Origin: Botryosphaeria dothidea
Taxonomy: Eukaryota > Ascomycota > Dothideomycetes > Botryosphaeriales > Botryosphaeriaceae
DNA length: 64,000 nt
Reading direction: 5' to 3'
NCBI GenBank assembly: GCA_011503125.2
Contig: WWBZ02000022.1
Coordinates: forward strand, 1,488,001-1,552,000
Shown here: one piece after another, positions 1 to 10,692 of the stretch
Layout: each line of letters starts with the position of its first letter
Numbering within the stretch: the first letter of the stretch is position 1
Notes under the pieces: generated by a model
What the model was told of the DNA's origin: nothing
Seen by the model: the letters and a program-made list of their open reading frames with translations, nothing else
Database searches by the model: none
Made by a program: the position numbers and the translations under genes

Positions 1-244
1 TGCAGATAAGAGGTCGTTCCAAAAGGGAAGAGGCAACAACTTTTTTTTGCTCACGCTTGTCATTTGAAGTCTAATTCTGCTGGGAAGGACAAAGCTAGCT
101 GGCATACAGGAAACGAATTTGTTGGTATCATATCTCATAACAGTCGGAATCTTCGATTCGCCTTTCGAAAATTTTCATCCGGTAAAACAAAGCCTGACCG
201 ATCGCCTCGTTGAAGAAGAAAAAAGGGAAAGATTTTTTTTTTCA

Positions 245-2421
245 TCACAGGTAATTCGCCTTCGCCGCACCGTCGTCGCCAGACACCCTCGCGCCCTTAG
301 AGTCTCCACCCGCCACGACCTCCTCGTCGTACGTATCCGACGCGCGGTCGTCGTACGCCAGCCGCACATCGGTGATCTCGTCGCCAACCTCCATCCACAC
401 GTCGCTCGTCGCCGGGATGGGGAAGAGGCGGCACAGCCCCCAGTACATGCCCGACGCGACGAGGAAGCCGCAGAAGAAGTTGAGGTTGTAGATGTAGGTC
501 GCGCCGGCGGGCACCTTGCGGCCGACGGCGCCGGCGAAGCCGACGACGTTGATGAGGATGCCGGCGATGTAGGCGGCGTAGCCGCGCCAGTGGAAGCCGT
601 AGGAGAAGAAGTAGGCGCCCGTCTTGCGGCCGGAGTACAGGTCCTTGATGTCGAGGTAGCCGCGCCGCACGAAGTAGTAGTCGCTGATCATGACGCCGGC
701 GATGCTCGACAGGAAGACCGAGTAGGCCGACAGGTACGTCGTGAAGTTGTTGTTGGACGACAGCAGGTTCCACGGGCACATGCACAGGCCGACCAGCGCG
801 CACACGTAGCCGCCGCGCCGGATGTTGATCCAGCGCGGGAGCAGCGCCGTCATGTCGGTGCCGGCGGAGACGGAGTTGGCGGCGATGTTGGTGCCGAGCT
901 GGGCGAGCGTGAAGGCGCCGGCGATGCAGAAGACGCCGAAGCGGTTGGCGGAGGTGGGCTCGGTGTTGAGGACGCGCGTGAGGAGGTCGAGCGGGTTCCA
1001 GATGGGGTCTTCGTTGGGGTAGATGACGGTGGCCGAGGAGGAGACGATGATGCCGATGAAGGAGGTGATGGCGAAGCCGAGCGGGATGGTGAAGAGCTGC
1101 GACCAGAAGGCGTCCTTGGGCTTCTTGGCGAAGCGCGAGAAGTCCGGGTCGTTGACGATGAGCGTGGCGAAGTTGGCGATGGAGCTCATGATGCCCTTGA
1201 CGATCTCCCAGGCAAGAGCGCTGCCGGTGAGCTTCGCGGGCTGGTGCACGATGGGGCCGACGCCGCCGGCCTTGACGACGAACCAGATGAAGAAGGCCAG
1301 ACCGGCGACGGGGACGACGTATGCCTTGACGGTGAAGAGGTGGCGGATCTTGTGTACGGGAAACCAGATGGCTGGAAGACTGCCCGCCCAGAAGAGGAAG
1401 AAGCTGACGAACATGACAGTGCTGGTTCCGGAGGCCGGGATGCCGTTGTGAATGACACCCTGGAGCAGTCGGTTAGTTAACTGAATATAAGCAGTGGGTT
1501 ACAAGTCTGCTCGGGCTTACCTCTCGCCAGTTATTCCAGATGGACCGAATCATCAACTGCACGCATTGGCCTCCAATCCAGGCTTGCACACCGTACCAGA
1601 CACATGCCATTGCGGCACGGTTGAACACTGGCCATAACGAACCCCAGATACCAAATGATGCTCTGTTGACGACGGGGAAACCGATATGGTACATGGCGCC
1701 AATTCTACCAGTCAGGCAAATGAAGCATGCGGCGATGGCATAGCCGATCCACACGCAAATCCATGCTTGCCACCACGAGCAGCCGTTGGTGATGGTCGAC
1801 GAAGCAATCATCCAGGTGTTGATGTTGAACGAGTCGGCTGATCATCACGTCAGTATGGATTGACGATAGCGGAGAATTGACAGATCAATGGCAAGCAGAG
1901 GAAGAAAAAGATGACCCACCAACCCAGAATCCGACGAAATTCCAAGCACCCCATTGACGACGCTCAGGCTCGACAGGCTTCAAGTCGTAGTTGGTGAGCA
2001 AGAGCTGGGTGTTGGTCAGGCCGGGCTCGTTCTCGACGGCCAGCTTGTTCGCATAATGAGCGACGCGTGACGACTTGACTTTCTCCATTTCGGCGGCGAC
2101 TGCTGGCGAATATGGACGTAAAAACGGCTGGACGTCGCCGTACTGGACGTCGTAGTTGTAGTCGTCGTCAGAGGGCCGGGGTGGGAAGCGTGGCGTATTT
2201 TGCGACGAGGAGGCTGGCGACGCGGGCTGACGTAGGAGGGAGGCCGCACGCGGAGTCGACGAGCTGCTAGAGGAGGGCGCGGGTTGGATGAGGGGCTCCC
2301 GCTCCGGGTTATGGTCGTCGTCGGCTACTTGGCGGCCAGAAGAAGAGTCAGAAGAGAAAGAAAGACGCTGGAGGGGGACAGCGGGCTGCGAGGCTGCTGG
2401 ATCATGGCGAGATCGTACCAT
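245..2421 (-). CDS. NCS1-family permease (uracil/allantoin type)
   Basis: Plasma-membrane nucleobase/allantoin transporter of the NCS1 (Fur4/Dal4-like) family. Three exons: 2421-1920, 1837-1521 and 1459-245, with GT-AG introns 1919-1838 and 1520-1460; every junction keeps frame and gives 677 residues. Exon 1 is a Ser/Pro-rich cytosolic tail ending in [11 protein letters not shown], the start of the first membrane helix; exon 2 continues ADSFNINTW. Exon 3 holds most helices, including the conserved [18 protein letters not shown] stretch and the PWNLL motif expected of uracil/allantoin permeases. The start is an ATG at 2421. Substrate cannot be fixed from sequence: uracil, allantoin and thiamine/nicotinamide-riboside transporters share this fold. 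A Zn2Cys6 regulator is encoded 1.4 kb away in the same direction, but no functional link can be shown. A long antisense open frame across exon 3 is a GC-rich shadow. Confidence 0.93.
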
Positions 2422-3831
2422 GGCGGGACCTGGCCAATTTATGAAATATGCGGCGTGCGGGCGACATCAGAGCTTCCGTGGAGGTGGTCGATCTTCCTTG
2501 GGTACAAGGGCCGCTAGCGCCCGCTGTGTCTACCCACAACGGCCTGGCCTTATCGCGCAAACTTTTGACTGCGGAAATCTCGACCTGCGTGGCGCTTTGT
2601 TTTTTTCCTCGGAGCGCTCGTCAGGACGGGTGTGCAGATGCAGCAGCGAAGCCGGAGCAGCAGCGGTTTTAGTAGCTGGTCGCCTTCCTGTGTGTTGAGA
2701 CAACGGACATCTACGCGTGACGCTGGCCGGAGGCAACTGGCGACTGACAGGTCCTGCTCACGTTCGCCTCGATCCTTATCGCGGCGTCCCTGAAGTTAAC
2801 GGGAAGTCTTTACGCATGCGGCCGCCAGTGGAGCCTAGCGCGGGTCCCGAGGGCTGCACATCCCACAGCTGCGCGCCATCAGAATTCCGGGGTCTCTCTG
2901 CCCTACGGACCACGTCCACGAGGGAGGTGATAGGCTGGTGCATCGCTCCGAACGCAGCCTAGCTCGTCGCGGCTGCCTCAGGCGTCCGGCACGCGGCGCC
3001 TGCCACCAGCCCAGCACGAAGCAAGTGCTTTGCTTTCTTTTGCATCGCCGTCGCGTGTCGTTTCCATCTGACGTCGCCGCGCCAAGGGTCGGTCGTTGTT
3101 CTGAGCTGCCCGGCTGATAAGCTGCTGATTGCCGCCCGCCTGCCCGCCCGCCATCGCCCCGGTTGACTCGATACGATCGAGTAAACGCCTCGGCCGCCCG
3201 GTGACATATTTGCATCGAGTCAACCTCGACTCCATATCAACACCATCAAACCATCATCGTGATATCTCCGCTGCCCCACGAAAATTATTAGGGAGTGAGT
3301 CGTGCATGTCGGCCTCACCGACACTTGTGGCTTCAAAGACCTGCGGTCTCGGTGATGCTTTTTTGCTCTTTTCTCGTGATTGTCACGGGAGCGCTCCTCC
3401 GCATTCCTTTGCGATTCGAGAAGTTTGTGGGGACGCCAATCGCCGAAACTACTTCCAAATAGGTATCTCCTTCCTCGACGTTGCTCTCTACTCCAACGTC
3501 AACAAATGTCATTCTCCTTATTATCTCACACGCCATTTCTCCCTATCCGTCTTCGCTATTGTCTTCCAATTCAATTTTTCCCATGGAATGGTTTACAGCA
3601 ATCAGGCGCAAAACTGGCACTGACGCAAGGATATCAGCCTTTCCGATGACCCTGCCATGAAGCATTGCATCCCATGCGGAAGGTCTTCCCGGAAATATTC
3701 CCCTTCACCTGCTCTGTGGCGCTTCTGCATTATCGGAACACTGAAGAGTTTTCCGCTGCTTATCTCAAGCCCTAGTGCAAATGTCCCCCTCTCACCCACC
3801 CCCGCCCAGACGAATCTCTGCAGTCGCTCTT
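2422..3831. other. Intergenic, no supported gene
   Basis: It lies between the end of the Zn2Cys6 gene and the start of the permease gene, so it contains the permease promoter. Short open frames occur on both strands but none has a recognisable domain or joins to a neighbour by a good splice site. Confidence 0.6.
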
Positions 3832-5587
3832 TTACTGCGCTAACCCACGGAAAACCCAAGCCTCTGCGGCCGGCATCGCAGCGCGCAGCGCACCATCACA
3901 CAGCAAACTGCCACCCTGCTGAATGACCGGAAACCCGGCCATCACCTGCCTCGACAGCTCCACGCGCCCGGGCTCCGCGAGCCCGCCCTCCGCCGTAAAC
4001 CGCGCCCGCATCGTCCGCTCCACCGTCTCCGCCGCCCGCCACACGTACGCCCACGGCACCGTCGCGCAGACGGCCCGCAGGTGCGCTAGCGCCCACGCGC
4101 TCGCTGCGTGCTCTTCGCTCTCTAGGCCCGCTACGAACGCCGGCCACGACGTCGCCTTGAACCCGTCGTCTGCTGCGGGCACGTGCGAGAGGTGGTGCAC
4201 GATGCGGCCGAAGTGGCTGCGGGCGGCGCGCTGCAGGCACGGGTCGGCGCGCAGCAGGCGCGCGGCGAAGACGTGGAAGGCGGACTTGTAGGCCTCGGCG
4301 ATGTGCATGCGCGTCTCGAGGTGCCCGAGGCGGCCGCTCGTGGAGGGTTTGTTGGATGGGGGAGAAGAGGCGGGTGACAGGGCGGCCCACTTGGAGACGT
4401 CGAGCGCCTCGACTTGGTCGACGCAGAAGCGGATCTCGTCGCGGACGTTGCGGGAGGGCGGCGCTGCGCTCTTGGAGAGGTCGGCGATCTTGATGGTGGC
4501 GCGGACGATTTCCCAGGGGCAGGCGAAGTGGTGGTGCTCGTCCGCGTTCTCGAAGAGGGTGATCTGCGAGGAGTAAAGGGGAGTGTTGCAGGCTCGGGAT
4601 GGAAAGAGCGCCGTCTCGAGGGCGTCGTAGCTGAGGTATGTCTGTCAGTGCGAGCAATGTTGACCGGGGCAGCTGCAGACCTTACAGGGCGATGTCGGTC
4701 AGGAAGCTGTTGCGGAATATCCGTAGCGCCTTGTCTTTCGTGAACGGGGTAACCGAGGGATTCTTCAGGACCTCACGCAGTCCTCGCTGGTGTACCTGGA
4801 CCTCATTTTGGTCCGCGTGCAGAAAGCTGAGGGTAACGAACAGCAGGACACATCCGAAAACAACATCCGTGTTTAACGTGCCTTGGTCTATCCCCTGAGC
4901 AAGCAGTCGGATCGCGCGTTGCTTGGCGATTAGAGCATCCTGGTAGGGGTTGGTGATTGGGTAGTGCAACGGGCTCTGGGCTGGCCGAGCATTTGGCACA
5001 GGTGTTTGTCTGTCCTGGCTCCCGGTGTTGCTCGCGTAAAGCTTACGGAAGGCATGCATTGCAGAGTTGGCAATGACGATCTCCCGAAAAGCCCGATGTT
5101 CGGCTGTATAGCTGACGGATTGGCGGAAGGGGTTCCGGATTGGGTCATCGTATATGACATAGCTTTTGTTCAACTCCGTCCCAACTTATGGCGGATACCC
5201 GTTAGTAGGTGTTAGGACTTATTTGATCAGCACATGCTTACAGTAATGCAAATAAAACTGGTTCGGACCGCTTAATCCTTGGAAGTGCGGGTCTGTGAGC
5301 GATTTGCAAAGAGTTAAGCTCTCTCCGCTACGCTTTCCAGATGTGGAAGATGGGGGATGAGCAGGAGGGGCGCGATCCGGGTTGGCTGTCGGCTGAGGCT
5401 TGTCATCGGTGAACGTCTTGTTCATCATCTTGCCCCTGCTCGCTATCCCCCGGTTCCACAGGATCAGCTTGTTGTAGCCAAGACATTCATGCTTGCTCTG
5501 ACAACACTTATCGCATGAGGGAAGAGACCCATCGCACTTTACTCGCCGGCGTCGGCAAGTATGGCATGGTGTACTGGATGTGGCCAT
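3832..5587 (-). CDS. Zn2Cys6 transcription factor with Fungal_trans_2-like domain
   Basis: Nuclear binuclear-zinc-cluster regulator. Exons 5587-5242, 5184-4686 and 4630-3832 (introns with GTAAGC and GTAAGG donors) join in frame to 547 residues. The N-terminus shows the six zinc-binding cysteines C8, C11, C18, C25, C28 and C35 in the spacing C-x2-C-x6-C-x6-C-x2-C-x6-C followed by LGY, the form seen in the PF11951 (Fungal_trans_2) class. A Ser/Pro-rich linker follows, then an alpha-helical region of about 430 residues starting near FGTELNKSYVIYDD, which fits the ligand-sensing/activation domain of that class. The length is usual for the family. It is transcribed away from the cupin gene across a 724-bp shared promoter, so it may control that gene or the flanking enzymes. 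Target genes are not deducible. Confidence 0.9.
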
Positions 5588-6311
5588 ATGGTGGCGGAAC
5601 GAATGACCTTTCTGGCAAAGATTAGGAAAGCAGAGCCTCCATCTATTTATTGCGTGGGAACCATTTCCGGGTCTGCTGTTCGACTCGGACGGCTACATAC
5701 CGTGTCCGGCCCACTGATCTCCACCGCTTGCGTCTTGGCTCCTGCTTCTGGTTAAGTAAACGAGAGCTTGGTCGACCGTAACTGCGCTGTCAGTTGCTGA
5801 GTTAGGCCGGGCGATAGCCTTACTGTCCGATCTCCTTCTATTTCAACGTTAAAAGCCGTGCGTCTACTGAACCGCTTGTGAGAGCGCCTTCATCAGTCGC
5901 TTGAGACTTTGTGATCATTGGTCATGCAAAGTCCTCTAAACTTACAGTCACGTGCTTTCGGACTATAATAGTTACCAAAAAACGACCAATTAATAGTCGC
6001 CATACTTTTCTAACCCCGCTCTGACTGCTCTATCTCACTGGTGTTCTGCTATCCGGACTGATACAGCCGAGGCAAATAGGCGTTTGAGGAAAGCTTAAAC
6101 TAACGGAATTTCCACCGTAGTAACTATGTGGCGCCGGAGAGTGCGGAATCAACTATGGAAACAACAAAGGATGGCCCGCACCGGTACCCCATATACCGCC
6201 CTCCGCATGTACCGACTTTGATTGAAAAGTAAGGAAAGTCTCTACATCACGTAGGACTTCTAGAAACACCAACAGCACCGACGAGAGCGAGATTGCCGCA
6301 ACGATTTCGAT
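5588..6311. promoter_or_regulatory. Divergent promoter between regulator and cupin gene
   Basis: This 724-bp interval separates the start codons of the minus-strand Zn2Cys6 gene and the plus-strand cupin gene. It is AT-richer than the genes and has no ORF worth calling. The divergent layout is the only evidence for a shared control region; no specific operator was identified. Confidence 0.4.
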
Positions 6312-6862
6312 ATGGAGCTCAAGCCGCAAAGACGCGTCGTGACCACACACAAGGGCACCAAGTCGGCCGTTATGATCGACGACACGGTGCTGCCGAACGC
6401 GGGCCCGGGCGGCATTGCCGACCGCGTGCTCTGGCAGAGCCATTCGTTTCCCGCCGACGTCTCGGCCGCCCAAGAGGACACGTCTGAGCCGTCGATGGGC
6501 TTCTACGCGGGCGGTTCGACCATCCGCATCGTCGATTTGCCGCCCAAGTCGACCGGCTTCAACCACCGCACGGCGTCTTTGGATTACGGAATCGTGATGG
6601 AGGGGAGCGTGGAACTTGTGCTTGACGATGGATCTAAGACCATCTGTAATGCGGGCGATGTTGTTGTGCAGCGCGCAGTAGGTGAGATGTTTTTTGCTGT
6701 GGAGGTGAGTGCTGACGAGTACAGACGATGCACCAATGGAACAATCCGACGGATAAGAAGACGAGGATTGTGTTTGTTCTGATGCCGGCGAAGGCACCGG
6801 TTGTTGATGGCGTGGAACTCGGGGATCATGGGCTTCCGAAGCTACCTGGTCAAAAAGATTGA
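6312..6862 (+). CDS. Small cupin-domain protein
   Basis: Single-domain cupin of 167 residues. Exon 1 is 6312-6677, the intron 6678-6724 (GTAGGT...ACAG), exon 2 6725-6862. The joined protein reads GDVVVQRATMHQWNNP across the junction, the typical second cupin motif of this fungal family. The first motif is seen as GFNHRT...DYGIVMEG near residues 75-95, and the beta-barrel strand region VELVLDDGS follows. Only one His is visible in motif 1, so metal binding may be altered from the classical two-His form. Proteins of this class are widespread in ascomycetes and mostly uncharacterised; some cupins are oxalate decarboxylases, but this one is far shorter than bicupin decarboxylases. It lies between a Zn2Cys6 gene and a PEP-mutase-family gene. 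Function is unknown. Confidence 0.88.
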
Positions 6863-8156
6863 AAAGGTCACCGGGAGGGAGCGCGTGGTCCCGTATACGT
6901 AATCAGGATGTTGCAACCAAAATCTTGTTTTCTCTCCGTTATGACAGTCATTTCACTTACTATCTTGAGGTGCAAAGCTTTCGTTGGAGAGGAGACGCGT
7001 CGAAGCCTGTCCCTGTTGAATCCCTCGTCCCAGTGCCCAGCAGATGCTTAGTCTGCAACACCCACTATTGTTCAAGATAAAGCTACCAGTTGTTAGAGAG
7101 GCTTTCTCCCTTCTCTACTCACAAAACTTACAGATGTTGGGCGCCGCTTCGCATCCAGATGCCCGTTAGAAGCTCTTATAATGTCTCGTTTAGGAAAGCC
7201 CTCGCTCAGCTCCACCTCGGAGAATCTCTCACTGCTATATCTACTCTCAAGAGCAGCACGGAGTTTCCAGAGTCTCCCATCAGCTTCATCACCAATCTCT
7301 CAAAGCCACTGGCCAAGCTTTGATCCACACAGCCTTGTGTTGGGAAGCAGCGTTCAAAAAACGAGCCACCCAACCGACTTGAGTGCGACTGAAAGGACTG
7401 AGCGAAATTATACATTCTAAGACCTTTGACAGCAACGAGGGCGCTTAGTACAGCACTGAAGGTTCCTAATAGTCAGTTTCAGATCCTTCAAGAAAATTAT
7501 CGCACTACTCGAGTTTTATTCTTCCTGGCTGTACCCGCAATGCAATCTTCACTTTCGCCCTATTCGCTGCTATCAGCATCATTCTAAACTCAACATAGAT
7601 TCCTAGCAGCCACTCAACCTCTACTATTGAGGCGTCGGCAGGCTCAGGCGGGTTTTGGACCAACGGCTGACTCCTCGCACCGGCCCGCATCGAAACTTAC
7701 CCGACGATACAGACATAACCAACAAATCCCACCTCTTCTCTACTCATAGACCTCTCCGTGATTGAAGGCAATCGAGTCATTACTACCAAAGAAGATACAT
7801 TGGGCGGGGAATCTAACAAGGGCGATGTTGTTGGTGAGATCGTGAAGGCGTGATTCGGTGGATTCAGCCCTGTCGATCTCACCCATAAGCTGACGCCATA
7901 AGCCGTCTTCATCATCTATAAGCCACTTTCCAGTGGATTTGTCACTTATTACCCCGGAAAAATGATAGACACAACGGGGTAAACTTCGCTTACTGATGTT
8001 CACTGACTCTGTTCGCCAGTCTCGCTTCCGCAAATTGCAATCAGTAGCCCATTTCGTGCATACTGGGACCCCGAGCAGTGTTCAAATATACGCGGTAAAA
8101 GCGCCGAGCTCTACACTGCACCTGAAGAAGTCTAAGAACGAACAAAACTTTGCCAA
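6863..8156. other. Intergenic, no supported gene
   Basis: 1.3 kb between the cupin and the PEP-mutase-family gene. A minus-strand open frame at 8033-7740 starts at TTG and has no recognisable domain or clear splice partners. The last few hundred bases must contain the promoter of the gene at 8157. Confidence 0.5.
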
Positions 8157-9508
8157 ATGTCTCCATCTGTTCTAACATCTTTCCCTTCCGATCAGACTCT
8201 CTTTGAACACTACGCCCACGAAGACGACGGCGAAGCCTGTCCTGGTGCCTTCAAGCGCGTCAAGCTCTACCACGATTCCTCGCCGTCCGATGCAGACTCT
8301 ACTCGAACCCTTGCTGGAGCGTCAAGCCGTTCTTCTGGAGATGATTCGGAGACGCTGTCAGGACAAAATCTGTCAAATGATGAGGACCACTCCATCCATT
8401 CTGACAACAACGTCCATCTCATGATTGCCGACCAGGCTCCACATGAGGAGAGTGACATCTCCTCAAACAGAATGTCTGACCCGGAGGAGGATGAGTATCG
8501 GTGCCTGCCTGGATCAAAAAAACTTAGAAGGTTGCTCGAGGGCTCTGATCATCTTATCGTGTGTCCCGGTGTCTTTGACGGCTTTTCTGCCCGTGTGGCA
8601 ATGTCCGTCGGCTTTGAGGGCCTGTATATGGTACTTAACATCTCCATCCATAAAACTTTTCCCTTCTTACTAACTATTCATATAGACTGGTGCAGGCACA
8701 ACGGCATCCCGACTGGGCATGCCGGACCTTGCAATTGCCCAGCTCCACGATATGCGCGAGCAAGCCGAAATGATATGCAACCTCGACCCCTGCGGTCCCC
8801 CCGTCATCGCAGACATGGATGGTATGCCACCACCCGCACTGTCCTATCCGTCTTGCACTTCGCTTACCCGTGACAGCTGGATACGGCGGCCCGATCATGG
8901 TCGCCCGGGCGGTCCAACAGTACGCCCGCGCCGGCGTCGCAGGCTTCCACATCGAAGACCAGATCCTCTCCAAGCGGTGCGGCCACCTCAAGGGCAAGGA
9001 GGTCGTCGACACGAACATCTTCCTCATGCGGATAAGAGCCGCGAAGAAGGCCAAGGACCAGATCCGCTCTGACATCGTGCTCATCGCGCGGACGGACGCC
9101 TTGCAGACGCGTGGCTACGACGAGTGCATCGCGAGGCTGAAGGCGGCGCGTGATCTCGGCGCAGACGTGGGCATCCTGGAAGGATTCACTTCGAAAGAGC
9201 AGGCGCGTCAGGCGGTGAGCGATCTCGCCCCTTGGCCGCTGCTCTTGAACATGATTGAGAATGGTGCCAGTCCGCTAATCTCGACGCAAGAGGCGCAGGA
9301 GATAGGCTTCCGGATTATGATATTTTCATTGGCGGCGTTGTCATCCGCCTACGTGGCGATGAAGGCGATGTTTGAGAAGCTGAAGGCGGAGGGAGTGACC
9401 GGTGTACCAAAGCATGTCACACCGAAGAAATTGTTTGAAGTTGTCGGCCTGGATGATATGAGAGAGACTGATGAAGCAGCTGGCGGAGCGGCATTTGCCA
9501 AAGTGTAG
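8157..9508 (+). CDS. PEP mutase / isocitrate lyase superfamily enzyme
   Basis: C-C or C-P bond lyase of the isocitrate-lyase/PEP-mutase superfamily. Exons 8157-8630, 8686-8821 and 8877-9508 give 413 residues. After splicing the core runs CPGVFDGFSARVAMSVGFEGLYMTGAGTTASRLG, then ADMDAGYGGP (metal-binding Asp cluster), then the loop SKRCGHLKGK, whose KRCGH carries the catalytic Cys of lyase and hydrolase members. This argues against a true phosphonomutase. Close relatives include 2-methylisocitrate lyase-like enzymes, dimethylmalate lyase and oxaloacetate acetylhydrolase, the enzyme that makes oxalate in moulds; sequence alone does not decide. An acidic, Ser-rich extension of about 120 residues precedes the catalytic domain, which is unusual because the family is normally 290-350 residues. 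An oxalyl-CoA-synthetase-like gene follows 1.2 kb downstream. Confidence 0.9.
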
Positions 9509-9623
9509 AATACTGCCATTTACCCTTTAGAATACTCAAATTCAAACTGCGCGACTTAAGAGTCCTACTCATCTGGATCTGTACAAATGATTGACTAAAG
9601 TAAGAAAAGTAGCCCATTTACTG

Positions 9624-10072
9624 CTATTCGGATTTGTAATCCCATTGAACGATGGCTCCATATCTGTTCACTTCGGCCTTCGCGGAATTCTCAATGTGCT
9701 TCAAATACTTGCAGTACTCCGCAAGCTCATTCGTGGCTTCTGTTGGAGGTGCAGAACTTCCAGATATCCACGGATCTTCTGGCCTCTCACACTGGCGATT
9801 TGACGCTTCTCCATGGAGTTTCACGTCCACGGTGTACTCGATACCGCTGTCGTCTTGCAAAACGAGGACCGCGTCCAGCTCATCCACGCTGGGAGTATTC
9901 TGCGTATGTGAATACTTTCTCTCAGCTTATTGAATCAGAAAGCCAATTGTAAAGTACTCACTGACGATCTTAATGTGTCTTTGCTCAATCTTCTCTTCTT
10001 CCGCATATTCCCGGACTCACATGGGGAAGCAGAGCGCTTCCTATTGAAGAGAAAGAGAGGATTCAAGCTCAT
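9624..10072 (-). CDS. Hypothetical small protein
   Basis: Possible two-exon gene on the minus strand: exon 10072-9962, intron 9961-9900 (GTGAGT donor, CGCAG acceptor), exon 9899-9624, joining in frame to 128 residues from an ATG start. The N-terminal 37 residues are basic (RKRSASP, MRKKRRLSK resemble a nuclear-localisation signal). The second exon is acidic and mixed (VDELDAVLVLQDDSG..., ending IVQWDYKSE). No domain is recognised. Clean splice signals and an in-frame join support it; small size and lack of family weaken it. It is convergent with the preceding enzyme gene. Confidence 0.4.
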
Positions 10073-10692
10073 TTTGCAACGGAACTGAAAATATGGTGGA
10101 ATGATTGTGGTGTTACTCGCAACCAAATTGTGATGTAGGCAGCGGTGTTCGCACTTTGGTTCTCTGTAGAAGAGTCTCGCACAGGCCAAGTCTTTGGATA
10201 TCCTGGGACAGCAGGCACCTATGAAGCTGTTCCCGCACCATCGGAGGATCATGAACGCACAGGGTACGCTTTGGCGCTGCCTAGTCACGCTTCTGAATCC
10301 ACAACATGATCTCCACGTCGGGCCGAATGCGGTGATGTGGAACGAGCAATGTCCTGCCACGCCTGATCGAAGCTTGACTCGTATCTGTCAGCTTACAACT
10401 AAACACTCGCATGGCCTGAGTCTGCGTGAAAATGCGTCTCATAGCGGCTCGTTTGACCCGGCAGGCCCCACACAACCAGGAAGCGGGACGTTCGCACCAT
10501 GCCGAGAAAGCGTGATGTTAGTTCACCTTTAACATATGCTAAGAGTAACTGCAGTATGCCATGTGAACAGAAATCGAATGAAACATGGATTCCATTGTGA
10601 CGCTACTTCTGGGCTTGCACTCGTTCTTTTGGTCGTGGATCGCGTCCACTCCGACATGCCAGCCAAAGCTTCAGGACTCTCCCACCACGGTC
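10073..10692. other. Intergenic and 5' leader of the ligase gene
   Basis: It holds the promoter of the downstream AMP-binding gene. An in-frame ATG at 10585 would add 36 residues (MDSIVTLLLGLHSFFW...) to that protein; I treat this as leader because family members begin at the position of the ATG at 10693. Confidence 0.45.

Noticed and set aside
119..1480. 453-codon plus-strand open frame
   Set aside because: It is antisense to the well-supported permease exon, starts at TTG and has composition typical of GC-rich shadow frames.
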